Origin: Clostridia bacterium
GTDB taxonomy: Bacteria > Bacillota > Clostridia > UBA1381
NCBI GenBank assembly: GCA_017380475.1
Contig: JAFODX010000056.1
Location: 1 to 9,423, forward strand
DNA length: 9,423 bases
Reading direction: 5' to 3'
Shown: positions 1 through 7,208 of the stretch, in pieces
How positions within the stretch are numbered: position 1 is the stretch's first letter
How the letters are laid out: the number at the start of each line of letters is the position of its first letter
Translations under genes and position numbers: made by a program
The notes under the pieces: generated by a model
Database searches by the model: none
Told to the model about the DNA's origin: nothing
What the model saw: the letters and a program-made list of their open reading frames with translations, nothing else

Positions 1-1736
1 GATGTATACATTCCGTAAAGTCTTGCATACTCGCCGTTTTGTGTCATTAACTCCTCGTGTGTGCCCGACTCCGTTATTCCGTCCTCGGTAAGTACTATTA
101 TCTTTGTTGCATTACGGATAGTTGTGAGTCTGTGCGCAATAGTAAAAGTTGTTCTGTTCTTTGCAAGGCGTTCAAGCGATTTCTGTACAATAAGCTCGCT
201 CTCGTTATCAAGTGCCGATGTCGCCTCATCAAGAATGAGTATAGGCGGATTCTTAAGAAACAGACGTGCTATTGATACTCTCTGCTTTTGTCCGCCCGAA
301 AGCTTTAAGCCACGTTCGCCCACGTATGTATCGTACCCATCAGGCAATGACATGATAAATTCGTGTGCTCCTGCATTCTTTGCCGCTTCAATAATTTCCT
401 CATCCGTTGCATCAGGACTTCCGTAGGTTATATTCTCACGTACCGTTCCGCTGAAAAGATATACATCCTGCTGAACAACGCCGATATGGTCACGCAAAGA
501 TTTTAATGTTATGTTCTTTACCGATATTCCGTCGATTGTTATATCGCCATCGGTAAGCTCATAAAATCTCGGCAACAGGTTACAAAGTGTTGTTTTACCG
601 CTACCCGACGGTCCGACTATTGCTATGTTTTCACCCTTATTTGCTGTAATATTTATACCCGATAGCACCTCTGCACTGTCAGAATACGAAAAACTGATAT
701 TTTTAAACTCAATATTCCCGTTAACTTCATCAAAATCTCTTGCCTGCGGTAAATCCTTTATATCAGGCTCTTCACTCATTATCTCCGTAAAACGTTCAAT
801 ACCCGTAATTCCACGCTGGAACTGTTCTGTGAACGCAACTAGCTGTCTTATTGCTGCCATAAGCGTCTGGATATAAAGTATATATGCAACAAGGTCTGCA
901 GCAGTAATGTGCCCGTTAAGCATAAATATCGAGCCTGCAACAATCACCGCCACATACATTACGCCGTCAAAGAACCTCGTACACCCCTGAAAGCGTGCCA
1001 TATACTTATACGACGTTTTCTTACGTTCAAAGAATTTTTTGTTACCGTCACGAAAACGTTCTTTTTCCGTTTCCTCGTTCGCAAAGCTCTTTACAACACG
1101 TATACCGAGCAGGCTGTCCTCAACCTGTGCATTAAGCTCACCGATTTGTTCACGCTGTTTTTTAAAAGCTGTCTTCATTCCGTTACGGAAGAATATAGTT
1201 GAAAGCATCATAAGCGGTAACAAAGCAAATATGATAAGCGTCAACGGTACATTTATTCCGCTCAGAATTATGAACGCACCGACAATTTTTATGGTACACA
1301 TAAAAATTTCCTCAGGTCCATGGTGTGCAAACTCGGTTATATCAAACAGGTCATTTGATATTCTTGACATTATCTGTCCGACCTTTGTATTGTCAAAATA
1401 GTTAAACGACAGTTTCATCAGATGCGAGAACATATCACGTCGCATATCGGTTTCGATTTTTGCACCCATAACGTGACCTGTGTTTGCCGTATAATAGTTC
1501 GCAAGAGTGTCAACCACCTTTAAAAAAAGGTACAGAAATCCGATTCTCAATACCGTTTCAATTACCAGTGTTCCCTCGCCTATAGATGTGGTTATATACC
1601 GCACAAGCATCGGCAGTACAAGCTCACATACCGTTGTAAGACACGCACAGATAAGGTCAAATACAATTATCCATTTGTATGGTTTATAATATTTTACAAA
1701 GAATTTCAGATTGCTCACTTTTGACTTCTTTTTCAC
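1..1736 (-). CDS. ABC exporter half-transporter, membrane domain fused to ATPase (C-terminus cut by window edge)
   Basis: My reading of the complementary strand gives 578 codons with no stop, so only the last residues are missing. Residues about 20-310 form the six-helix exporter membrane domain, with hydrophobic stretches near 22-50, 60-80, 145-182 and 255-300. Residues about 340-578 form the nucleotide-binding domain: Walker A GPSGSGKTT (375-383), Q-loop glutamine at about 422-423, signature LSGGQ (479-483), Walker B ILILDE (499-504), H-loop His535. All ATPase motifs are intact, so it should be active. The architecture is that of MsbA/BmrA/LmrA-type exporters, which work as homo- or heterodimers in the cytoplasmic membrane. 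The substrate cannot be read from the sequence, and a partner half-transporter could lie just beyond position 1. The start is GTG at 1736: an in-frame stop lies two codons upstream, and GAGGTGAT sits 5 nt before it. A promoter lies at 1759-1787. Confidence 0.95.
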   Translation of the reverse strand, partial: MKKKSKVSNLKFFVKYYKPYKWIIVFDLICACLTTVCELVLPMLVRYITTSIGEGTLVIETVLRIGFLYLFLKVVDTLANYYTANTGHVMGAKIETDMRRDMFSHLMKLSFNYFDNTKVGQIMSRISNDLFDITEFAHHGPEEIFMCTIKIVGAFIILSGINVPLTLIIFALLPLMMLSTIFFRNGMKTAFKKQREQIGELNAQVEDSLLGIRVVKSFANEETEKERFRDGNKKFFERKKTSYKYMARFQGCTRFFDGVMYVAVIVAGSIFMLNGHITAADLVAYILYIQTLMAAIRQLVAFTEQFQRGITGIERFTEIMSEEPDIKDLPQARDFDEVNGNIEFKNISFSYSDSAEVLSGINITANKGENIAIVGPSGSGKTTLCNLLPRFYELTDGDITIDGISVKNITLKSLRDHIGVVQQDVYLFSGTVRENITYGSPDATDEEIIEAAKNAGAHEFIMSLPDGYDTYVGERGLKLSGGQKQRVSIARLFLKNPPILILDEATSALDNESELIVQKSLERLAKNRTTFTIAHRLTTIRNATKIIVLTEDGITESGTHEELMTQNGEYARLYGMYT

Positions 1737-1741
1737 CCGTT

Positions 1742-1749
1742 ATCACCTC
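1742..1749 (-). promoter_or_regulatory. Ribosome binding site of the ABC exporter
   Basis: Read on the minus strand this is GAGGTGAT, a near-perfect anti-16S match, 5 nt before GTG 1736. It decides the start, since the next in-frame GTG (codon 7) has no comparable site. Confidence 0.8.
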
Positions 1750-1758
1750 TTCCTACGC

Positions 1759-1787
1759 ATTATATCACATAAACAATTATTTTTCAA
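1759..1787 (-). promoter_or_regulatory. Housekeeping sigma-factor promoter of the ABC exporter
   Basis: On the minus strand a -35 box TTGAAA (1787-1782) is followed by a 17 nt spacer and a -10 box TATAAT (1764-1759). This is one base from the consensus -35 and a perfect -10. Transcription would start near 1752, giving a very short leader that begins almost at the ribosome binding site and leaves no room for a riboswitch or attenuator. It is back-to-back with the nadB promoter. Confidence 0.8.
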
Positions 1788-1803
1788 GATTTTTACTGTT
1801 GTA

Positions 1804-1832
1804 TTGACAAGTTTCGCTATGAGGTGTATAAT
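1804..1832 (+). promoter_or_regulatory. Consensus housekeeping promoter of nadBC
   Basis: TTGACA (1804-1809), 17 nt spacer, TATAAT (1827-1832): an exact match to the housekeeping sigma consensus at optimal spacing. Transcription is expected from about 1839, leaving a leader of roughly 24 nt before ATG 1863, too short for a riboswitch. So perfect a promoter is usually held in check by a repressor. An imperfect inverted repeat TTGT-N4-ACAA (1799-1810) overlaps the -35 and could be part of an operator, but that is speculation. Confidence 0.88.
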
Positions 1833-1850
1833 ATATGCAATAAAACTCAA

Positions 1851-1857
1851 AAAGGAG
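1851..1857 (+). promoter_or_regulatory. Ribosome binding site of nadB
   Basis: AAAGGAG lies 5 nt before ATG 1863. It places the nadB start there rather than at the in-frame GTG 1824, which falls inside the promoter. Confidence 0.85.
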
Positions 1858-1862
1858 CTTTT

Positions 1863-3140
1863 ATGAAAAACACAACTGATATCCTCATTGTAGGCACAGG
1901 TGTCGCAGGTCTTTACTGTGCACTTAACCTGCCCGAGGACAAGAACGTATTACTCATAACAAAATCAGAGATAAACAAAAGCGACTCGTTTTTAGCACAG
2001 GGCGGTATAAGCGTTATGTATGACGAGTCCGATTATGATGCATATTTTGAAGATACAATGCGTGCAGGTCATTACGAAAACCGAAAAGAATCGGTTGACA
2101 TTATGCTCCGTTCATCACGTGATGTTATAGACGAGCTTATATCTATAGGTGTTGACTTTGCAAAAACCGATGACGGTGAGCTTATTTTTACACGTGAGGG
2201 TGCACACAGCCGTCCGAGAATATGTTATCACGAGGATATAACGGGCGAAGAGATAACCTCAAAGCTGATAGAAGCTGTAAAGTTGCGTAAAAACATACGT
2301 GTCATCGAAAACCTTGAAATGATTGATATAACGGTTTATGATAACCGTTGCACAGGAATTGTGGCACGCTATCCCGACGGTAAAATGACGCAGATATGTG
2401 CAAAGTACACCATGCTCGCAACAGGCGGTATCGGCGGACTTTACAATAACAGCACAAACTATGCTCATCTTACCGCCGATGCGATTGCAATTGCAATAAA
2501 ACACGGAATTGAGCTTGAAAACCCCGATTATGTTCAGATACATCCTACAACGCTCTATTCAAAAACCAAGGGCAGACGGTTCCTTATTTCCGAATCTGTG
2601 CGTGGTGAGGGAGCTATTTTACTTAACAAAGATATGGAGCGGTTTACCGACGAATTGCAACCGCGTGACAAGGTTTCACAAGCCATATGGAAACAGATGG
2701 AAAAGGATGGCACACACCACGTATGGCTGTCACTTGACCCCATACCTGATGATACTATCCTGACCCACTTCCCCAATATATACAAGCACTGTCTTGAAGA
2801 GGGCTACGACGTTACAAAAGAGTGCATTCCCGTTGTTCCGGCACAGCATTACTTTATGGGCGGAATAAAAGTTGATAAATATTCAAAGACTTCCATGGCA
2901 AATCTCTATGCCGCTGGCGAAACCTCATGTAACGGCGTACACGGTAAGAACAGACTTGCAAGCAACTCTCTGCTTGAAGCACTTGTTTTTGCAAAGCGTG
3001 CCGCTTTACATATTGCAGACGAATTTGACAGCTGTGATACAATTGACCATACCGTAAACCTCGCAGACTATACCGACTGCGACAAAGACTACAAAAAAAT
3101 CGCAAAAGCCAAAATAGAAAGGACACAGGAAAATGAATGA
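1863..3140 (+). CDS. nadB: L-aspartate oxidase, short clostridial-type
   Basis: The protein (425 aa) is a cytoplasmic flavoenzyme that oxidises L-aspartate to iminoaspartate, the first step of de novo NAD synthesis; quinolinate synthase (NadA) uses the product. The FAD-binding GTGVAG motif is at residues 11-16. The family motifs SDSFLAQGG (40-48), TREGAHSRPR (110-119), ATGGIGGLY (186-194), QIHPTTLY (225-232), SVRGEGA (245-251), PAQHYFMGG (326-334) and HGKNRLASNSLLE (360-372) are all present. Active-site residues matching E. coli Glu121, His244, Arg290, His351 and Arg386 appear as Glu112, His227, Arg268, His329 and Arg364. Only about 49 residues follow the last FAD-contact motif, so the C-terminal helical domain of the ~540-residue E. 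coli enzyme is mostly absent, as I recall for clostridial NadBs. Fumarate reductase-type flavoproteins are related, but the SxxxAQGG and REGAHS motifs favour NadB. It overlaps nadC by 8 nt. Confidence 0.95.
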   Translation: MKNTTDILIVGTGVAGLYCALNLPEDKNVLLITKSEINKSDSFLAQGGISVMYDESDYDAYFEDTMRAGHYENRKESVDIMLRSSRDVIDELISIGVDFAKTDDGELIFTREGAHSRPRICYHEDITGEEITSKLIEAVKLRKNIRVIENLEMIDITVYDNRCTGIVARYPDGKMTQICAKYTMLATGGIGGLYNNSTNYAHLTADAIAIAIKHGIELENPDYVQIHPTTLYSKTKGRRFLISESVRGEGAILLNKDMERFTDELQPRDKVSQAIWKQMEKDGTHHVWLSLDPIPDDTILTHFPNIYKHCLEEGYDVTKECIPVVPAQHYFMGGIKVDKYSKTSMANLYAAGETSCNGVHGKNRLASNSLLEALVFAKRAALHIADEFDSCDTIDHTVNLADYTDCDKDYKKIAKAKIERTQENE

Positions 3141-3984
3141 TATAACAATGCTTATGAACGCAGATGAGTTTATACTCTCTGCACTTCGTGAAGATATTTC
3201 AAGCGAGGACGTGACAACAAATGCAGTTATGCGTGAATACCGCAAGGGTACTGTAGATTTAATCTGTAAACAGGACGGTGTTCTTGCAGGACTTGATGTT
3301 TTTAAGCGTGTCTTCACGCTCCTTGATGCAACTACTGAATTTGAAATGTTTTACAAAGACGGCGACGCAGTAAAAAACGGTGATAAAATCGGTACTGTTA
3401 CAGGTGATATCCGTGTTCTTTTATCAGGTGAGCGTACAGCACTAAACTACCTGCAGAGAATGAGCGGTATCGCTACATACACAAACGAAATCGCAAAACT
3501 GTTTGAGGGTGGAAAAACAAAGCTGTTGGATACACGCAAAACAACACCGAATATGCGTATATTTGAAAAGTACGCAGTAAAGGTCGGCGGAGGGCACAAC
3601 CACCGTTATAATCTCTCAGACGGTATTCTTTTAAAGGATAACCATATTTCAGCCGCAGGTTCTATAACGAAAGCGGTTACAATGGCAAAGGAATATGCTC
3701 CGTTCGTACGAAAGATTGAGGTTGAAACCGAAAACCTTGATATGGTTCGTGAAGCGGCAGATGCAGGTGCAGACATTATAATGCTTGACAATATGTCCTA
3801 CGAAACGATGAGCGAGGCAATAAAGATAATAGACGGCAGAGCAGAAACAGAGTGCAGCGGCAACGTGACACGTGAAAATGTTGCAAAGCTGATTGACCTC
3901 GGCGTTGACTATATCTCAAGCGGTGCACTTACTCACTCCGCACCGATAATGGACTTGTCACTCAAGAATTTAAGAGAAATCTGA
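3133..3984 (+). CDS. nadC: Nicotinate-nucleotide pyrophosphorylase (carboxylating), quinolinate phosphoribosyltransferase
   Basis: The protein has 283 aa, the normal length for NadC. It converts quinolinate and PRPP to nicotinate mononucleotide, CO2 and pyrophosphate in the cytoplasm, the third step of de novo NAD synthesis. Family motifs run in order: SGERTALNYLQRMSG (98-112), DTRKTTP (133-139), EKYAVKVGGGHNHR (145-158), LKDNH (167-171), ETENL (198-202), DIIMLDN (214-220), SGNVT (242-246) and SGALTHS (263-269). These carry the Arg/Lys/His residues that bind quinolinate and PRPP, so the enzyme looks fully competent. The start ATG 3133 overlaps the end of nadB by 8 nt, with AAAGG at 3118-3122 and AGGA at 3127-3130 as ribosome binding sites, indicating translational coupling. 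Internal Met6 and Met8 are less likely starts. A terminator follows at 3989-4023. Confidence 0.97.
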   Translation: MNDITMLMNADEFILSALREDISSEDVTTNAVMREYRKGTVDLICKQDGVLAGLDVFKRVFTLLDATTEFEMFYKDGDAVKNGDKIGTVTGDIRVLLSGERTALNYLQRMSGIATYTNEIAKLFEGGKTKLLDTRKTTPNMRIFEKYAVKVGGGHNHRYNLSDGILLKDNHISAAGSITKAVTMAKEYAPFVRKIEVETENLDMVREAADAGADIIMLDNMSYETMSEAIKIIDGRAETECSGNVTRENVAKLIDLGVDYISSGALTHSAPIMDLSLKNLREI

Positions 3985-3988
3985 AAGA

Positions 3989-4023
3989 AAAGGACAGTGG
4001 AATTTTACTTTCCACTGTCCTTT
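3989..4023 (+). terminator. Terminator of nadBC, probably bidirectional
   Basis: A perfect 14 bp stem (3989-4002 with 4010-4023, core AGGACAGTGGAA/TTCCACTGTCCT) closes a 7 nt loop and runs into TTTGTTGT. The A-rich left flank (AAAGAAAA) gives a T-rich run on the other strand, so it may also stop leftward transcription that escapes the 4035-4069 hairpin. Confidence 0.88.
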
Positions 4024-4034
4024 GTTGTATAACG

Positions 4035-4069
4035 AAAAGATGTTCCGGACTATGCCGTCCGAAACATCT
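4035..4069 (-). terminator. Terminator of the minus-strand peptidase operon
   Basis: Arms 4038-4050 and 4057-4069 pair over 13 positions with one C/A mismatch (4045/4062) around a 6 nt loop. On the minus strand the stem ends in TTTT, 9 nt past the stop codon of the SLH peptidase. It faces the nadC terminator with only 11 nt between the two stem-loops. Confidence 0.85.
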
Positions 4070-4077
4070 CATAATTC

Positions 4078-6222
4078 TTAATACTGGCTGAAAATATAAC
4101 ATGCAATGATTTTAGCCGTTTCGGCTCTTGTTATACTCGATTTTGGGTCAAAAGTTCCATCATCCCTGCCGTTTATTATATCGTTCTCGTATGCCCATGC
4201 TACAGACTCTATCGCCCAATCAGAAATCGTGTCTGCATCAGCAAACACAGACACATCTTTTCCGCTTACAGCATCGGCAAGCCTCCATATCATTGCAGAT
4301 GCCTGCTCACGTGTCAAGGTATCCTCAGCACCGAATGTTTTGTCATCGTATCCTTCTACGATTCCGTTTTCTGCCGCCCATGAAATATATCTACGGTTCT
4401 CATCGGTTTTCGTGTCTTCAAAAACATTTTCGTAATCTTCATCAATTCCTATGTAATAATCATACATCTTTCCCAGAACACCGACAAATTCAGAACGTGT
4501 TATGGCACTGTCCGGCATAAATTCATCATCCGCTCTGCCGTCCATAATGTTTGATACCACATAAAGATACGGCTTGCACCACGCCTCATCAGAAACGTCC
4601 GAATACCTGATTAAAAAAGCGTCCTCAGTCTTCCCTGCAATGTCTGCCATAACCGATTTATCAAATATGTCAGGCAACTGACACTCTTCAACTATTTCTG
4701 AATAAGTCCTGTATATACCCTCTGCTGAAATCCGCATATACTTATCAACCACTCTGTCGTAGTCGTATGTCGATTCGCTGTACAAGTCAAGAACAACTAA
4801 TGCCGAAATCGCATATGATATATAATACATAGGCGACTGATAATTATGAATAACCGCTGTCCATATATCCTGTGCTTCCTCCGGTGTGCATTCACCGTTA
4901 TACTCACTTACAATCTCTGTCATTACTGTATTCATTTTTTCCACTGTCGGATTTTCCATCGCATATACTTGTTCCTGCCATTGGTTAAGCAGACATCCGT
5001 CAATCACCGCGCCAATAAGTGTGCACAGAAGATAGTAACGCAACATTGATGCATTACTTCCGAACATCTCGCCATAATAGCGTTCTGCAAGTGCTTCGAG
5101 CCCCTGCGAGTGTATCTCTGCTGTATCTACTGACACGCTAAGGAACGCTGGTGCATCACTAAACGCCATTTCAGGAGTGTAAAGTATTGATGCAAAGTGT
5201 CCGAATTCATGAATAAGCGTCAATACGTTGTATACACCGTTTTCTTCATAGTCCTCCGCCGGATTTGTATAGAGGTACGGAATATTAAGACGAGGAACCA
5301 CCATCGTATATGCCCCCGCACTCGGGTTTTTATTCTCGTTCGTTCGTATATCATAGATATTGTTTGCTATTAAGTATTCAAATGCTTCGCCCAGTTCCGG
5401 ATTTATATTCTTAACCGTTGCTCTCGCACTTAACAAAACCTCATCCTCATCCATTGGAATAGATGAACTCTCCAAGTAAAATAACGCCTCTACCGCTTCT
5501 TCGTAAATCGGAAGGAAATATTCCTTTACTGATTCATAAAACCCTGCTATTTCTTCATCAGTGTATTCTCTGTGAAAAATCTCGGTGTTTGCATAGTCTG
5601 CATAGTTGTCATAGCCCATTTTTACAGCTATTGCATTTCTTATCGCTACAAGCTCTAAAAACAGCTCTGCACACGCATCAGAATCACCGTAAATTTCGCT
5701 GTATTGCGTTGTTAGCTCTTTTTCTCTGTCAATTAATACTAAAAGTTCCTCATCATCAGGGAGTGCAAAACGTAACGCCGTTTCTGTATCACCGAACATT
5801 ATTTCAAGCAGGTCTCTGTAATTTTCATTTTCGTATATATCGTATATAAGTCTGCTTAAAAGCTCTGTCACTTCAAGAGCAACATCAGCTATTTCGCCTA
5901 ATTTCTCAAGATTTTCCTCGTTACAGTTGCGGTCATAACCAAGCTTTGCAAGTGCATACTGATAGCTTACATCAGTATATACAGAAAAACATTTTTCGGC
6001 TATTGAGAGTATCTTCTCCTCGTTGCCTTTTTTCTTCAATAAATTTTCTATCGAGGCAATATCTTTCTTTAACCCGGAAATATCTGTACCTGTATAAGTC
6101 AAATCCTCCTGCGTTATTTTCGGCAAATCAAGATGCGTGTAATATTCGCCCATTGCCAAAACCGACAGTGTCTGCAATGATATTACTAAAGCTGTTAATA
6201 CTGCTGTTAATTTTTTAATCAT
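4078..6222 (-). CDS. Exported, cell-surface M3-type zinc oligopeptidase with three SLH repeats
   Basis: The protein has 714 aa. Residues 1-23 form a signal peptide (Lys-Lys, hydrophobic core, likely cut after VLA). The mature N-terminal ~500 residues resemble the M3 family (oligoendopeptidase F branch): zinc motif HEFGH (338-342), probable third ligand Glu369 in DTAEIHSQGLE, and a downstream HNYQSPMYYISYA block (459-471) that matches the His/Tyr substrate-binding segment of M3 enzymes. The C-terminus holds three SLH repeats, roughly 548-590, 600-650 and 658-712, each with an ITR/LTR-type core (ITRSE 574-578, LTREQ 636-640, ITRAE 697-701). SLH domains bind secondary cell-wall polymers, so the enzyme should sit on the outer surface and cut short peptides. 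The exact specificity is unknown and overall M3 similarity is distant. It starts 5 nt after the upstream M42 stop and uses GGTGAT inside that stop region, so it is translationally coupled. It is the last gene before the terminator. Confidence 0.85.
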   Translation of the reverse strand: MIKKLTAVLTALVISLQTLSVLAMGEYYTHLDLPKITQEDLTYTGTDISGLKKDIASIENLLKKKGNEEKILSIAEKCFSVYTDVSYQYALAKLGYDRNCNEENLEKLGEIADVALEVTELLSRLIYDIYENENYRDLLEIMFGDTETALRFALPDDEELLVLIDREKELTTQYSEIYGDSDACAELFLELVAIRNAIAVKMGYDNYADYANTEIFHREYTDEEIAGFYESVKEYFLPIYEEAVEALFYLESSSIPMDEDEVLLSARATVKNINPELGEAFEYLIANNIYDIRTNENKNPSAGAYTMVVPRLNIPYLYTNPAEDYEENGVYNVLTLIHEFGHFASILYTPEMAFSDAPAFLSVSVDTAEIHSQGLEALAERYYGEMFGSNASMLRYYLLCTLIGAVIDGCLLNQWQEQVYAMENPTVEKMNTVMTEIVSEYNGECTPEEAQDIWTAVIHNYQSPMYYISYAISALVVLDLYSESTYDYDRVVDKYMRISAEGIYRTYSEIVEECQLPDIFDKSVMADIAGKTEDAFLIRYSDVSDEAWCKPYLYVVSNIMDGRADDEFMPDSAITRSEFVGVLGKMYDYYIGIDEDYENVFEDTKTDENRRYISWAAENGIVEGYDDKTFGAEDTLTREQASAMIWRLADAVSGKDVSVFADADTISDWAIESVAWAYENDIINGRDDGTFDPKSSITRAETAKIIACYIFSQY

Positions 6223-6227
6223 TTATA

Positions 6228-7208
6228 TCACCACTCATGCTTGCATGCTTCAATGAGCAGTTTTGTGCACGCATCTACATCAGATTTTTTTATAACCTCT
6301 GACGGTGAGTGCATATATCTTAACGGAATGGCAATCGCACCGGCTTTTACTCCGGGACCCGTTAATGCAATTGCTCCCGAATCGTTACCGCCACCGTCTT
6401 TTACATTGTCTGTGTACGGAATACCGTTTTCCCCGGCAAGGTTCTGCAAAGTTTTTACAACTTCACGATTACTTACTATAAACGCATCCTTATGGCTTAT
6501 CGCAACACCTGTGCCAAGCTTTACATCTGACTTTTCAGCGCCGGGCATGTCACACGCACCGGTAACATCAACTGCAATACCGTAATCAGGCATTACCGTA
6601 AATGCAGACGACTTTGCTCCACGCATACCCGTCTCTTCCTGTGCTGTGAATACGAAATACAAGTCGTTTTTGCTGTCCTTAACCTCTGCCATGGCTTTAA
6701 GGAGAACATAACAACCCACACGGTCATCAAGTGCTCTTGAGACTATAGTATCACCGGATACTGTGAACTCACCCTCAAAAACAGCAGTATCACCCACCTT
6801 TACAAGCTTTTCTGCTTCTTCACGGTTGGTTGCACCGATATCTATGAACATACTTGTCATATCCGGCTTATTCTCGTATCTTTCTTCATTTACACCTATA
6901 ACGCCGATTGTTCCGTTCTCAAAACGAACACGACGCTTATGAAGTTCTTTCTGTTCCAGCCATCCGAGTCTGCCGAAATATATAAAGCCATTCTCATCAA
7001 TGTAGTTTACAATAACACCTATTTCATCTGTATGTGCAGCAAGCATAAGCTTTTTGCCGTTGCCCTTTTTATGCGCAATAACCGAACCTAATGCGTCTAT
7101 TGTAACCTCATAACCAAGTTTTTCTGCCTCGCCTTTTATAAAAGAGTGCAGCACAGTTTCTTTACCTGACGGTGCATCAAATTCTGTCAGTTTCTTTAAT
7201 AAATCCAT
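6228..7208 (-). CDS. M42 family metallopeptidase, active-site complete (third of three tandem copies)
   Basis: The protein has 326 aa and no signal peptide, so it is cytoplasmic. M42 enzymes are di-metal aminopeptidases (PepA/FrvX/TET group) that degrade peptides and often assemble into dodecameric TET shells. Metal ligands by motif: His59 in AAHTDEIG, Asp161 in RALDDR, Glu192 in TAQEETG, Asp214 in AVDVT, His300 in RYMHSP; catalytic base Glu191; support Asp61. The glycine-rich DGGGNDSG (271-278) is also present. All expected active-site residues are there, so activity is likely. Substrate preference cannot be read; some relatives were misnamed endoglucanases. ATG 7208 is chosen because MDLLKKLTEFDAPSG aligns directly with the N-terminus of the first paralogue. 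It overlaps the upstream M42 gene by 32 nt, and only a weak GTGAT-like site precedes it, suggesting dependence on upstream translation. Confidence 0.92.
   Translation of the reverse strand: MDLLKKLTEFDAPSGKETVLHSFIKGEAEKLGYEVTIDALGSVIAHKKGNGKKLMLAAHTDEIGVIVNYIDENGFIYFGRLGWLEQKELHKRRVRFENGTIGVIGVNEERYENKPDMTSMFIDIGATNREEAEKLVKVGDTAVFEGEFTVSGDTIVSRALDDRVGCYVLLKAMAEVKDSKNDLYFVFTAQEETGMRGAKSSAFTVMPDYGIAVDVTGACDMPGAEKSDVKLGTGVAISHKDAFIVSNREVVKTLQNLAGENGIPYTDNVKDGGGNDSGAIALTGPGVKAGAIAIPLRYMHSPSEVIKKSDVDACTKLLIEACKHEW

Noticed and set aside
61..426. 121-codon plus-strand open frame at the window start
   Set aside because: It lies antisense to the ATPase domain of the ABC exporter, whose Walker and signature motifs are read on the minus strand.
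1824..1862. Extended N-terminus for NadB starting at GTG 1824
   Set aside because: That codon lies inside the promoter, before the -10 box and upstream of the expected transcription start; ATG 1863 has AAAGGAG at the right distance and begins right at the FAD-binding fold.
1833..1862. Riboswitch upstream of nadB
   Set aside because: The leader after the predicted transcription start is only about 24 nt, too short for any known NAD-related riboswitch.
5463..5849. 128-codon plus-strand open frame
   Set aside because: It is antisense to the SLH peptidase; the product is low-complexity and rich in Leu/His/Cys, typical of a shadow frame.
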